DNA from: Chitinophagaceae bacterium
Lineage (GTDB): Bacteria; Bacteroidota; Bacteroidia; Chitinophagales; Chitinophagaceae
Assembly (NCBI GenBank): GCA_023251255.1
Contig: JAHEZD010000051.1
Location: forward strand, 7,768-41,123
DNA: 33,356 nucleotides
Direction of reading: 5' to 3'
Within the stretch, counting starts at the first letter, position 1, and the number at the start of each line of letters is the position of its first letter. The translations under genes and the position numbers were made by a program. This document shows, piece after piece, positions 15,531-23,752 of the stretch. A model generated the notes under the pieces. The model was not told where the DNA came from. It saw nothing but the letters and a program-made list of their open reading frames with translations, and did no database searches.

Positions 15531-16688
15531 CACAATTAAAAATTTCAAATAATTCGTGTTTTCCATGCCCCAAACAATCGGATGGTCCGCAGCCTGTGCA
15601 TTGAACACCACCTGCTTCAATTTCTTCCTCGCATCCTTCGCAGCCATTTCAATGGTATGCAGGAACATTTCTGGGTTCACCAAATTGGTACAGCTTGAAG
15701 TAACCAGGAAGCCACCGTTCTTGATCAGCTTCATGCCACGAAGGTTGATTTCCTTATAACCGGTGATGGCTTTTTGAATGGTTTCGCGGCTCTTGGTAAA
15801 GGCGGGCGGATCCAGCATCACCACATCGTACTGCCTTCCTTCCTTGCCCCAGGTTTTCAGTACATCAAAAGCATTCAGTGCTTCAAATTTTACAATTTTA
15901 TCCAGCTTGTTCAGTGCCGCATTCTTGTTAGCCTGGTCCACTGCATTGGTACTGATGTCAATGCCCAGAACGGATTTTGCACCGTAATGTGCTGCATGTA
16001 TTTCAAATGTACCGGTATAAGTAAAAGCGCCCAGCACTTTGGCCCCCTTCACAATATGCTGAATGGCCCTCCTGTTGTCCTGCTGGTCAAGGAAATAACC
16101 GGTCTTCTGACCGTTCTCCACATCCACACGGAACTGCAGGCCATTTTCATTGATGATGATATTGGTATCGAATGGTGTGGACAAATAACCTTTATGCTGT
16201 TCAAGGCCCTCCAGCTCACGAACGGGCACATCGTTGCGTTCATAAATGCCCTTGGGGGAGAATATTTTCTGCAATGCATTCACGATGGCCGGCTTCCATG
16301 CATCCATGCCCAGCGCCAGCGTCTGTATAACAAAATAGTCATTGAACTTGTCAATGATCAATGCAGGCATTTCATCCGCTTCACCAAAAATCAACCGGCA
16401 GTTTTCCACATAACCAATCTGCTGCCTGTATTGCCAGCTTGCCAGGATCCTATCGTAAAAAAATTGTTCATTGATTTCCTCTTTCTTCCGCGTGAGCAAC
16501 CGCACAAGGATCTGGGATTTTGGGTTGATATAGCCCTTGCCGCAAAATTTCCCATCGGCATAGTACACTTCCACGGTTTCCGCAGGGCTCACTTCCCCTT
16601 CAATTTTCTCCACTTCATTGCCAAATATCCAAGGGTGCCCGTTGAAGATGCGCTGGGCTATTTTTTTCTTCAGGTATACTTTAGTCAT
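15513..16688 (-). CDS. PUA-domain class I rRNA (cytosine-C5)-type methyltransferase, RlmI-like
   Basis: A 391-residue enzyme of the RlmI/YccW type, which methylates a cytosine of 23S rRNA. Residues of about 1-75 form the PUA-like RNA-binding domain (R-I-F-N-G-H-P-W-I-F-G-N-E-V). The central part has G-Q-K-T-G-Y-F-L-D-Q-Q-D-N-R-R. The SAM domain begins with A-F-T-Y-T-G-T-F and carries V-L-G-I-D-I-S, the active-site M-L-D-P-P-A-F-T-K-S, and S-S-C-T-N-L-V with the catalytic cysteine region. The Q after FLDQ is normally R in related enzymes. The frame extends to 16817, but the ATG at 16688 gives the usual start just before the PUA domain. The exact target nucleotide is inferred. Confidence 0.85.
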   Translation of the reverse strand: MTKVYLKKKIAQRIFNGHPWIFGNEVEKIEGEVSPAETVEVYYADGKFCGKGYINPKSQILVRLLTRKKEEINEQFFYDRILASWQYRQQIGYVENCRLIFGEADEMPALIIDKFNDYFVIQTLALGMDAWKPAIVNALQKIFSPKGIYERNDVPVRELEGLEQHKGYLSTPFDTNIIINENGLQFRVDVENGQKTGYFLDQQDNRRAIQHIVKGAKVLGAFTYTGTFEIHAAHYGAKSVLGIDISTNAVDQANKNAALNKLDKIVKFEALNAFDVLKTWGKEGRQYDVVMLDPPAFTKSRETIQKAITGYKEINLRGMKLIKNGGFLVTSSCTNLVNPEMFLHTIEMAAKDARKKLKQVVFNAQAADHPIVWGMENTNYLKFLIVEVSDR

Positions 16689-16746
16689 TGGGCAAATATA
16701 ACGGAATAGGGAGAGGTGGGGTAGTTTGTGAACGGGCGGAGGAAAT

Positions 16747-16824
16747 GTGTCAAATTGAATCCTGGTTTTCAAAATGACACTTTTGGTAGTTGCAAACACA
16801 TGGATAGTGGCAACCAATATTGGT
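16747..16824. promoter_or_regulatory. Inverted repeats in the divergent region before grpE
   Basis: GTGTCAAATTGAA at 16747-16759 is matched as an imperfect inverted repeat (11 of 13) ending at 16780, and ACCAATATTGGT at 16813-16824 is a perfect 12-bp palindrome. Both sit between the divergent methyltransferase (starts 16688) and grpE (starts 16924). They are not CIRCE elements. They could be operators for either gene. Confidence 0.3.
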
Positions 16825-16923
16825 ATCGTACCTCAAAAAATCTAAAAAAAGGGACTGCCAATTTTTCCCTTTTCTTTGCGTGGCAAAAAAATTGACTTGT
16901 TAAGGAAACTATTTAAAAAAATC

Positions 16924-17481
16924 ATGAACGATAAAGAAACAGTGAATACTGACGCTATTGACAGCGAAATGAACATTAATGCTGACGAAAATGCAGGCGG
17001 CACGTCCCATTTGAATGACAGTGTGGAAGAGGGTGCAACTGACAAATTGGAGGCTGAGCTTGCTGAGCAGAAGGATAAATACCTGAGGTTGATGGCCGAA
17101 TTTGACAATTTCCGCAGGAGAACTGCTAAGGAAAGGTTGGAATTGATCCAAACTGCAGGCAAGGATGTAATTGTATCACTGTTGGAGGTACTGGACGATG
17201 TGGACAGGGCGGAAAAACAAATGGCTGCCAGCGATGATATTGCCGTGCAGAAAGAAGGCATCCAATTGGTATTCAACAAAATCCGCAGCACTTTGCAGGC
17301 CAAGGGCGTAAAAGCGCTGGAAAGCATCCATACGGATTTTGATGTGGAAAAGCATGAAGCCATTACGGAAATCCCGGCCCCAACTGAGCAATTGAAAGGG
17401 AAAGTGCTGGATGAAGTACAAAAAGGTTATTACCTCAACGATAAGTTGATCCGTTTTGCAAAAGTGGTGGTAGGAAACTAA
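16924..17481 (+). CDS. grpE: Nucleotide exchange factor GrpE
   Basis: A 185-residue GrpE, the ADP-release factor of DnaK in the cytoplasm. An acidic disordered start (about residues 1-35) leads into the long dimerising coiled coil (K-L-E-A-E-L-A-E-Q-K-D-K-Y-L-R) and the signature R-L-M-A-E-F-D-N-F-R-R-R-T. The C-terminal beta domain shows V-E-K-H-E-A-I-T-E-I and a final G-K-V-L-D-E-V-Q-K-G-Y, then R-F-A-K-V-V-V. A TTG at 16876 would extend the frame by 16 basic residues, but this overlaps the likely promoter (a CTTTG box at about 16874); the ATG at 16924 is preferred. It is followed by dnaJ after 79 bp, so the pair is probably an operon. Confidence 0.93.
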   Translation: MNDKETVNTDAIDSEMNINADENAGGTSHLNDSVEEGATDKLEAELAEQKDKYLRLMAEFDNFRRRTAKERLELIQTAGKDVIVSLLEVLDDVDRAEKQMAASDDIAVQKEGIQLVFNKIRSTLQAKGVKALESIHTDFDVEKHEAITEIPAPTEQLKGKVLDEVQKGYYLNDKLIRFAKVVVGN

Positions 17482-17560
17482 GCGGCGTTAACTAGTTAAT
17501 TGGTTGAATAGTTAATTAGTAGAACGATAAACCAATGAACTGATAAACTAATAAACCCTA

Positions 17561-18724
17561 ATGAGCAAGAGAGATTACTATGAAATATTGGGTGTGTCGA
17601 AATCTTCTTCGGCAGACGAAATAAAAAAAGCCTACCGTAAAGTGGCCATGCAGTTCCACCCGGACAGGAACCCGGGCGACCACGCTGCAGAGGAGAAGTT
17701 CAAGGAAGCAGCAGAAGCGTATGAAGTGCTGAGTGACGACCAGAAAAAAGCCAAGTACGATAGGTATGGCCACCAGGCATTTGCGCCGGGCAGTGGTGGA
17801 TTTGGTGGCGGTCATGCCACCAATATGGAAGATATTTTCAGCCAGTTTGGTGATGTGTTCGGCGATGATATGTTCGGCAACTTCTTTGGCGGCGGAAGAA
17901 GGGGCGGTGGGGGCGGAGGCCGTACAAGGGGCGTTCGTGGCAGCAACCTCCGCATAAAATTGAAGCTCACATTTGCTGAAATAGCCAATGGCGTTACCAA
18001 GCAGGTAAAAGTAAAAAAGCATGTAGTGTGCAGTACCTGCAGCGGTAGCGGTGCAAAAGACAAGAACAGTGTGCAAACCTGTAATACCTGCCATGGAAGT
18101 GGCCAGGTGAAAAGGGTGCAGAATACTTTCCTGGGACAGATGCAAACCGTTACCACCTGCCCAACCTGTAATGGGGAAGGCTCCACGGTTACAACAAAAT
18201 GTGCAGTGTGCAAGGGAGAAGGAAGGGTTTATGGGGAAGAAACCATCAGTATAGAAATCCCGGCAGGTGTGCAGGAAGGAATGCAATTGAGCATGAGCGG
18301 CAAGGGCAATGCTGGTGAACGTGGTGGTGCCAATGGCGATTTGATCATCCAGATAGAAGAGGAACCACATCCGGAACTGCAACGTGATGGATTGAATGTT
18401 GCGTATGATTTACATATCTCGTTCCCCGATGCCACTTTTGGTACAAGTGTGGAAGTGCCCACCATTGATGGCCGTGCAAAAATAAAAATCCCAGCAGGTA
18501 CGCAAAGCGGCAAAATTTTCAAACTGAAAGGCAAGGGCTTTCCTGAAGTGCAGGGTTACGGAAGGGGTGACCAACTGGTGTACGTGAATGTTTGGACACC
18601 GCAACATTTGTCTTCCGAAGAAAGGTCCATGCTGGAGAAACTCAACGACAGCAACAACTTCAAGCCCCAACCAAGTAAAAGCGACAAAAGCTTCTTTGAT
18701 AGGGTAAAGGAAGCATTCAGCTAA
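17561..18724 (+). CDS. dnaJ: Chaperone DnaJ
   Basis: A 387-residue type I J-protein, the co-chaperone that stimulates DnaK ATPase and delivers substrates. The J domain covers about residues 1-66 with the essential H-P-D at 33-35. A Gly/Phe-rich region with a run of glycines lies at about 72-125. Four zinc motifs follow from residue 157: [24 protein letters not shown] and C-A-V-C-K-G-E-G, so both zinc centres are intact. The C-terminal substrate-binding domains run to the end with [11 protein letters not shown]. Length is family-typical. Downstream of grpE and ended by a clear terminator; dnaK is not in the window. Confidence 0.97.
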   Translation: MSKRDYYEILGVSKSSSADEIKKAYRKVAMQFHPDRNPGDHAAEEKFKEAAEAYEVLSDDQKKAKYDRYGHQAFAPGSGGFGGGHATNMEDIFSQFGDVFGDDMFGNFFGGGRRGGGGGGRTRGVRGSNLRIKLKLTFAEIANGVTKQVKVKKHVVCSTCSGSGAKDKNSVQTCNTCHGSGQVKRVQNTFLGQMQTVTTCPTCNGEGSTVTTKCAVCKGEGRVYGEETISIEIPAGVQEGMQLSMSGKGNAGERGGANGDLIIQIEEEPHPELQRDGLNVAYDLHISFPDATFGTSVEVPTIDGRAKIKIPAGTQSGKIFKLKGKGFPEVQGYGRGDQLVYVNVWTPQHLSSEERSMLEKLNDSNNFKPQPSKSDKSFFDRVKEAFS

Positions 18725-18747
18725 AATATTTTACCAAAGATGCATAG

Positions 18748-18782
18748 GCACAAAGTAGTTATACTTTGTGCTTTTTCTTTTA
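18748..18782 (+). terminator. Rho-independent terminator after dnaJ
   Basis: GCACAAAGTA (18748-18757) pairs perfectly with TACTTTGTGC (18762-18771) around a GTTA loop, followed by TTTTTCTTTT. It lies 24 bp after the dnaJ stop and ends the grpE-dnaJ transcript. Confidence 0.9.
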
Positions 18783-18871
18783 GGTAGTGATCCCTTTGTA
18801 GTATGGAGCCTTTTGATTGGAGTTGTTTAGCCTTTTAATTTTATGTGATTGATTTCAAGATTTTTCTAGCG

Positions 18872-18955
18872 AAATCGCTTTCGACAGGGCTCAAGCTGAC
18901 AGCTTTTGTCATATTGAGCCTGCCCGTTCCGTTCAGGCGGGCTTGTCGAAATATT
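18872..18955. repeat. REP-like extragenic repeat, copy B
   Basis: Starts with AAATCGCTTTCGACAGGGC and CTCA-GCTGACA, matching copy A at 9628-9656. It continues with nested inverted repeats: GCTCAA/TTGAGC, TGACA/TGTCA and GCCCG/CGGGC, and ends GCTTGTCGAAAT at 18941-18952. Located in the 18725-19065 gap between convergent genes; the rest of that gap shows only the dnaJ terminator. Confidence 0.5.
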
Positions 18956-19065
18956 GATAAACGCGGATTTTGAAGAAGAAACGCCATTTAAAAACTACTT
19001 TTCTAGAAAGTCTAAACAACTTCATTGCAAATAATCAACCAAAATCTTGCTTGATCTGCGTTCCT

Positions 19066-19830
19066 TTAAGGTCGATAGCTGAAAATACGTTTAACCATTT
19101 TTATAGCCTTCCCCTTATCATCGAAAACTGTTTGCTGTATCCAGTTATCCGTGGTATCCCAACTTTCATATTTGTAGGACAAGTACTTCCGAACGGTTGA
19201 ATCCTTGAAATAGCTGGTTTCAAGTGTACTTGCCGGGTACTTTTTATCGGTCAACTGTATCTTGACCACTGAAGTAGGCATCCCAGCACTATCCCTTGCA
19301 GTTGCTCCGGTTTGATAAATGCTGTCATAGTCATTTACATACGACATGGTCAATTTGCCATTGGCGCCGTAACTGCTCACACCTGACAATAGCCCCTGCC
19401 TGGTTTGCGAAATATTACTGTAATAGCTTTCGAGTTTATCGCTCGAATCATAAATTTTCATGGTTGTACATTTATTATTCTCATACTCCGCTACTATTTT
19501 GGATTGCTTCTTCCCGTTTTCAAAGGTTAGCAAGGATGACAAGGAACCATTTTTATTGTAGGTTAAAAAATTGGCGACTTCTTTCTTCTCCATAAAATCT
19601 CTTGCAGTATCAGTAGTTGTGTAGCCGAGTTCATTAAAAATTTCAATGGTCATGGATTCCAGTTTCCCCAGTTTACCAAGGCTGTCCAATTGATAGGTTT
19701 CAGTGACCAGTTTTGCAACGCGGCCTTTGATATTCTCCTGCTCCAGATCGGTAAGGTATTTTATGGACTGTTTGCCTGAGCAGGAGACCAGTAGGCAACT
19801 TGCACAAATAAATCTTAGTAAAGGGTTCAT
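19066..19830 (-). CDS. Lipoprotein of unknown function
   Basis: A 254-residue protein with a lipoprotein signal peptide whose lipobox is L-V-S-C (Cys18). The mature part is Ser/Thr/Lys/Tyr-rich with alternating short strands (N-K-N-G-S-L-S-S-L-L-T-F-E-N-G-K; Y-G-A-N-G-K-L-T-M-S-Y; V-F-D-D-K-G-K-A-I-K-M-V). These Y-x-x-x-G-K/D-L turns resemble the repeated beta-hairpins of RHS- or MORN-like Bacteroidota lipoproteins, but no named domain is certain. It is probably anchored in the outer membrane. Monocistronic, convergent with dnaJ. Confidence 0.7.
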   Translation of the reverse strand: MNPLLRFICASCLLVSCSGKQSIKYLTDLEQENIKGRVAKLVTETYQLDSLGKLGKLESMTIEIFNELGYTTTDTARDFMEKKEVANFLTYNKNGSLSSLLTFENGKKQSKIVAEYENNKCTTMKIYDSSDKLESYYSNISQTRQGLLSGVSSYGANGKLTMSYVNDYDSIYQTGATARDSAGMPTSVVKIQLTDKKYPASTLETSYFKDSTVRKYLSYKYESWDTTDNWIQQTVFDDKGKAIKMVKRIFSYRP

Positions 19831-19972
19831 AGGTTGAAGTTCAGGCAGATTTGGCTAATGACCAAAAGATAAAGAGGTATGCCATAGGAACATGGGGCAA
19901 ACATTCCATACTGTCGAGGATAACCTTCTTTTACAGGAAACTTGTTTGCAATTTTCCCTATTTTCATTTTCT

Positions 19973-20773
19973 ATGAATGATACAAGCCATTATGTTATTG
20001 CTGGCGGAAAAGAAGGCAAGCGGAGGTTGAACGTGCTTGCCGATGCCCTGTACCCTTTTACTAAAGACCTACTGGAAAAATCTGGCCTGAAAGAAGGGGT
20101 CTCCTTTTTGGACAATGGCTGCGGTGGTGGCAATGTTTCACTGATGGTGGCCAGCATAATTGGTCATGGAACTGTTACGGGTATTGACTTTGATGAAACC
20201 ATCATTTCATTGGCAAAGCAGGATGCAATTGATGGGGACATACCCAATGTTTCCTTTGAAGTGAACACGGCTTATGACATTGATTACAGCAATCAATTTG
20301 ATATTGTTTATGCAAGGTTTTTATTGTCGCATTTGGAACGGCCCTTGGCTGCGCTACAAAAAATGGTTCAGGCAGCAAAGCCAGGTGCTGCCATTGTTGT
20401 GGAGGACCTGCAGTTCAGTGGGCATTTCTGCTATCCTGCCAATGATGCTTACCAGCAATACTTGCAATTATACGCAGCCGTTGTAAAACGGAAAGGCGGC
20501 AATGCGGAAATAGGCCCCTCGCTAATTGATCTGTTCAAGCAGGCCGGTATCCGCAACATTGATTTTGACATTATCCAGCCCACATTCACCAAGGGGCAAG
20601 GCAAATGGATGGCCTATCTTACCCTGGAAAAGATAAAGGATGCTGTGGTAAAAGAACAACTGGCCACAGCAATCGAAGTAGATGGATTGCTATTGCAATT
20701 GAAAACATTCACGGAAGATGAAAGTACATTGATGAGCCTACCAAGGATTTTCAGGGTTTGGGGAACGAAATAA
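19973..20773 (+). CDS. Class I SAM-dependent methyltransferase (UbiE-like)
   Basis: A 266-residue cytoplasmic methyltransferase. SAM motif I is F-L-D-N-G-C-G-G-G-N-V-S, motif II ends G-I-D-F-D-E-T, and the post-I region has D-I-V-Y-A-R-F-L-L-S-H-L-E-R-P, which is typical of small-molecule (UbiE/Methyltransf_25) enzymes. Motif III is A-K-P-G-A-A-I-V-V-E-D-L. The C-terminal 80 residues form a helical lid that would set substrate choice; substrate unknown. The frame is open to 19892 but the ATG at 19973 starts closest to the fold and follows a C/T-rich promoter-like stretch. Its TAA abuts the stop of the next, convergent gene with no spacer. Confidence 0.8.
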   Translation: MNDTSHYVIAGGKEGKRRLNVLADALYPFTKDLLEKSGLKEGVSFLDNGCGGGNVSLMVASIIGHGTVTGIDFDETIISLAKQDAIDGDIPNVSFEVNTAYDIDYSNQFDIVYARFLLSHLERPLAALQKMVQAAKPGAAIVVEDLQFSGHFCYPANDAYQQYLQLYAAVVKRKGGNAEIGPSLIDLFKQAGIRNIDFDIIQPTFTKGQGKWMAYLTLEKIKDAVVKEQLATAIEVDGLLLQLKTFTEDESTLMSLPRIFRVWGTK

Positions 20774-21142
20774 TTACGATGGCTGTTGAATGATAACGCA
20801 AACGTCTGAGGCATCCCGCAGCGCAAACTCCTTAAGCCCCCAAGGCTGCAGTTTAATGGCCTTCGAATTGGGATGCAATAGGCCAGCGTTCCTTTCCAAT
20901 ACCATAGCGTAAGCCGCTTCAATATCATCTGTTTCCAATCTTATTTCCGGCCTGTCCTTGATGGCAAACTCATTGCTCTGCACCAAGTGGATCACCAAAT
21001 TGTCCCACTTGATGATATAGAACGGTTGCTCGCCCTCCAAATCACTGTACACTACCTTGAAACCAAGGCAGTCCACAAAAAGTTCAAGTCCTACTTGTGC
21101 ATCGGAATAAAAAATGTTGGGGATGAGTTTTGTGAAGATCAT
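20774..21142 (-). CDS. VOC (glyoxalase/bleomycin-resistance fold) family protein
   Basis: A 122-residue single-domain VOC protein. The fold pattern is seen: K-L-I-P-N-I-F-Y-S-D, then L-F-V-D-C-L-G-F-K-V-V-Y, V-I-H-L-V-Q in the middle, R-L-E-T-D-D-I-E-A-A-Y at the crossover, and W-G-L-K-E-F-A-L-R-D-A-S-D-V-C-V at the end. The His in V-I-H-L and the Glu in L-K-E-F are candidate metal ligands. The substrate cannot be inferred. The frame extends to 21211, but the ATG at 21142 starts the fold properly. Its stop codon is directly adjacent to that of the methyltransferase on the opposite strand. Confidence 0.8.
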   Translation of the reverse strand: MIFTKLIPNIFYSDAQVGLELFVDCLGFKVVYSDLEGEQPFYIIKWDNLVIHLVQSNEFAIKDRPEIRLETDDIEAAYAMVLERNAGLLHPNSKAIKLQPWGLKEFALRDASDVCVIIQQPS

Positions 21143-21257
21143 GGCAGATTGTTTTTGTGAAGTTATCCATTGACCAAAGTGAACTGGTTGCCTTTTTTTT
21201 AACGGGGCCACTCGTTTTTAAACGGATGAACATGGTTTTTTTGCGGACATTCGCCAC

Positions 21258-22250
21258 ATGAAATTCCATTACGAGTTCGATATAAAACCTTTGCCACAAT
21301 CCATCCATCACCAGCATACATTATTGTTGGTGGGAAGCTGCTTTACCGAGAACATGGGGGAAAAACTGCGCAAGCACAAATTCCCCATTCTGGAGAACCC
21401 CAATGGCATTCTCTTCAATCCGGTAAGTGTGGCCGAGGCAGTGATCAACATGGTGGAGAACAAGCAGTACACGCAGGATGACCTGTTCAACTACAATGAA
21501 GCCTGGCATAGCTGGCAGCACCATAGCCGTTTCTCAGGATTGGGTGCCGACGAGGCCCTGCACAAAATAAATACTTCCACGGCCGAAGCACATGCTTACA
21601 TCAAACAGGCAGATTTTTTACTGGTTACCTTGGGCTCTGCATGGATCTATACATTAACAGATAAAGCCAGCAATGCAAAAGTTGGTACGGTGGCCGCCAA
21701 TAACCATAAAGCACCCGCCGATTGGTTTGAAAGGAGGTTGATGGACGTGGGCCAGGTCATCACGGTGTTGGGAACCATGCTGGACAGGCTCGGTGCATTG
21801 AACCCCCATATAAAAGTCATTTTCACCATCAGCCCCGTGAGGCATTTGCGTGAAGGTGTGATTGATAACAATAGGAGCAAGGCCGTGCTTATTTCTGCCG
21901 TTCACCACCTGATTGACAAGCTTTCCAAGCTCTATTATTTCCCAGCTTATGAACTGGTGATTGATGACCTGCGCGACTACCGTTTCTACGCAGAAGATTT
22001 GGTGCATCCCAATTACCATGCTACCCAATATGTTTGGGAAAAGTTCGTGCATGCCTGCATGAATGCAGAAACAAGGTCCTTGATGGAAGAAATAGCCAGC
22101 ATCAACTTAGCGTTCAACCATAAGGCATTCAACCCCACATCGCAGCAGCACAAAAAATTCCTTGCTTCCTACTTGGACAAAACAAAGCAGTTGCAGCAAC
22201 AGTTTGCTTACATGGATTTCAGTAAGGAAATCGAATATTTTGGTGGGTGA
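21258..22250 (+). CDS. GSCFA domain protein
   Basis: A 330-residue cytoplasmic protein with the family-naming motif G-S-C-F-T-E-N at residues 26-32, followed by N-P-N-G-I-L-F-N-P-V-S and L-V-T-L-G-S-A-W-I-Y. The C-terminal part has K-V-I-F-T-I-S-P-V-R-H-L-R-E-G, N-R-S-K-A and a final Y-E-L-V-I-D-D-L-R-D-Y-R-F-Y-A-E-D-L-V-H-P-N. GSCFA proteins have an SGNH-hydrolase-like fold; the D-L-V-H-P part would hold the catalytic Asp/His. The natural substrate is not known to me. ATG start. It is followed after 85 bp by a methyltransferase on the same strand. Confidence 0.88.
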   Translation: MKFHYEFDIKPLPQSIHHQHTLLLVGSCFTENMGEKLRKHKFPILENPNGILFNPVSVAEAVINMVENKQYTQDDLFNYNEAWHSWQHHSRFSGLGADEALHKINTSTAEAHAYIKQADFLLVTLGSAWIYTLTDKASNAKVGTVAANNHKAPADWFERRLMDVGQVITVLGTMLDRLGALNPHIKVIFTISPVRHLREGVIDNNRSKAVLISAVHHLIDKLSKLYYFPAYELVIDDLRDYRFYAEDLVHPNYHATQYVWEKFVHACMNAETRSLMEEIASINLAFNHKAFNPTSQQHKKFLASYLDKTKQLQQQFAYMDFSKEIEYFGG

Positions 22251-22335
22251 TTTTTGAGCGGGCTGTAGGATGGACAATCCGCACCCCGCTACATAAAATT
22301 CACCATTCACCCAAACTTTGGTTTATTTGCACACC

Positions 22336-23235
22336 ATGGCAAACAGCATACATTATACCGCTTGCCCCGCATGTAAGAACAATGCGGTACAGCAAGTGTT
22401 GAGTGCAAGGGATTTCACTGTAAGCAACAATATATTTGATATTTGGGAATGTGGCAACTGCAGTTTGCGTTTCACGCAGGATGTACCAAATGCAGAAAAT
22501 ATTGGCCCCTATTACCAATCATCTGCGTACATATCCCACTCCGATACGAAGGAAGGTTTGGTCAACAGGCTTTACCATTCGGTAAGGGAGTTTACATTGA
22601 AAAGCAAACGCAATTTGATCAAGCAGTTTACTGGCCTGCAGAAAGGGGCCCTGCTGGATATTGGTGCAGGCACCGGTGCTTTTTCCAACACCATGCAACA
22701 GGCTGGCTGGCTGGTAACGGGGCTGGAGCCAGATGAAAATGCGAGGCAGGTGGCATTGAGCAAATTCAATTTGTGCCTGCAGCCTGTTTCAACTATTTAT
22801 GACCTACAGGCCAATCAATTTGATGCTATTACCATGTGGCATGTGCTGGAACATGTACATGACCTGCACGGGTACCTGGAAAAATTCCATGCTGTTTTGA
22901 AAGATAATGGCAAGCTCTTCATTGCCGTGCCCAATTATACAAGTTACGATGCCCAACTGTACAAAGAGTACTGGGCCGCTTATGACGTACCGAGGCACCT
23001 GTACCATTTTTCGCCAAAGAGTATGGAAATGTTGGCCGCAGCAAAAGGATTTGCAGTAAAAGCATTCAAGCCCATGTGGTTCGATAGTTTTTATGTAAGC
23101 ATGCTGAGCGAGCAGTACAAAAAAGGGACGGGCAATTTATTGGCCGCTTTCTGGAACGGTGGCCTTTCTAACTTGAAAGCCATGGCTAGCGTAAAAAAAT
23201 GCAGTTCCGTTATCTATGTGTTGAGCAAACAATAA
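22336..23235 (+). CDS. Class I SAM methyltransferase with N-terminal zinc ribbon
   Basis: A 299-residue protein. Residues of about 8-47 hold two C-x-x-C pairs (C-P-A-C and C-G-N-C), a zinc-ribbon like that in enzymes acting on bound sugars or carriers. The methyltransferase domain follows: L-L-D-I-G-A-G-T-G-A-F, G-L-E-P-D, F-D-A-I-T-M-W-H-V-L-E-H-V, then G-K-L-F-I-A-V-P-N-Y. The C-terminal part includes W-A-A-Y-D-V-P-R-H-L-Y-H-F-S, which I recall from the Methyltransf_23-type sugar or lipid methylases. The ATG at 22336 is preferred to the TTG at 22318. Likely cytoplasmic or membrane-peripheral, perhaps in envelope glycan modification. Confidence 0.82.
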   Translation: MANSIHYTACPACKNNAVQQVLSARDFTVSNNIFDIWECGNCSLRFTQDVPNAENIGPYYQSSAYISHSDTKEGLVNRLYHSVREFTLKSKRNLIKQFTGLQKGALLDIGAGTGAFSNTMQQAGWLVTGLEPDENARQVALSKFNLCLQPVSTIYDLQANQFDAITMWHVLEHVHDLHGYLEKFHAVLKDNGKLFIAVPNYTSYDAQLYKEYWAAYDVPRHLYHFSPKSMEMLAAAKGFAVKAFKPMWFDSFYVSMLSEQYKKGTGNLLAAFWNGGLSNLKAMASVKKCSSVIYVLSKQ

Positions 23236-23282
23236 TATTCCGCAACAATTATTGATAAAGCCTTATTGGGTAGATGATGTGT

Positions 23283-23372
23283 AAGAAACTGTCCACATTC
23301 AATTCGCCGGTTTCTCCCCAAATATTTTTGGCTGTACCGCATATAATTTGATTGCGGGATTGATTTTTTGCC
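23283..23372. repeat. Relic of the 5.4-kb MITE-like family
   Basis: AAGAAACTGTC at 23283-23293 resembles the left end of the element at 5376. The block 23325-23372 aligns with 5414-5458 (TTTTTGGCTGT, CCGCATA, ATTGCGGGATTG, ATTTTTTGCC) with a few substitutions and a small insertion. No right-hand end was found, so it looks truncated. Confidence 0.45.
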
Positions 23373-23591
23373 ATAGAATGCTGGAACTTCCTCAATTCCA
23401 GCGCACTTCCTTTTGCCGTCTTTGGAGCCTGCCATAAGTTTAGGGAACCAGTTCCACCTAACCCTGACCGTTATGGCAATACCCTGCATTTTACTGGAAA
23501 GCCCCCATCTAAGGCCGCACAGCTTCCTCCCGTTTACCAAACTGCCCTTGGCAGTCCACTTATATGTACCAAGCAGCATGGACCGCATTGC

Positions 23592-23713
23592 AAAAAAGCG
23601 ATGGGCCGGAGAATGCAAAAAAAATACGGCGAAAAAATTCGATGAAAAAAAATGCGACACAAAAAAATGCGACATTTTAAAATGTCGCAAAAAAAAGTGT
23701 CGCATTTTTTTTT
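23592..23713. repeat. Nested inverted repeat with A-tract ladder (GCGACA x4)
   Basis: Runs of six to nine A or T recur at intervals near 14 bp from 23592 to 23713. Within 23645-23713 the word TGCGACA occurs twice (23653, 23668) and as its complement TGTCGCA twice (23683, 23699). The two halves form an outer stem (A-run plus TGCGACAC), an internal loop of A facing A, and an inner 11-bp perfect stem TGCGACATTTT/AAAATGTCGCA. It ends in a long T run, so it could be a terminator, an operator array or a cruciform. It lies 40 bp before the HTH gene. The rest of 23373-23591 shows no credible gene. Confidence 0.55.
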
Positions 23714-23752
23714 GAATTTTTTAATGGCTTCCCGGGACAAAAAACAAACTAT

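Noticed and set aside
15774-16709. Long plus-strand open frame of 311 codons
   Set aside because: It is antisense to the PUA methyltransferase, whose motifs are complete on the minus strand; the plus-strand translation has no recognisable family.
16747-16824. CIRCE element controlling grpE-dnaJ
   Set aside because: The inverted repeats here do not resemble the TTAGCACTC/GAGTGCTAA sequence.
17558-18382. Minus-strand open frame of 274 codons
   Set aside because: It lies within dnaJ on the opposite strand and is explained by that gene's codon composition.
23214-23705. Minus-strand gene across the same gap
   Set aside because: It overlaps the end of the methyltransferase and the palindrome, begins in the T-rich arm, and translates to Phe/His/Arg repeats typical of non-coding A/T runs.
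23413-23715. Small plus-strand gene with Lys-Cys repeats
   Set aside because: The apparent K-K-C repeats come from reading the A-tract ladder; no start context, family or codon bias supports a gene.
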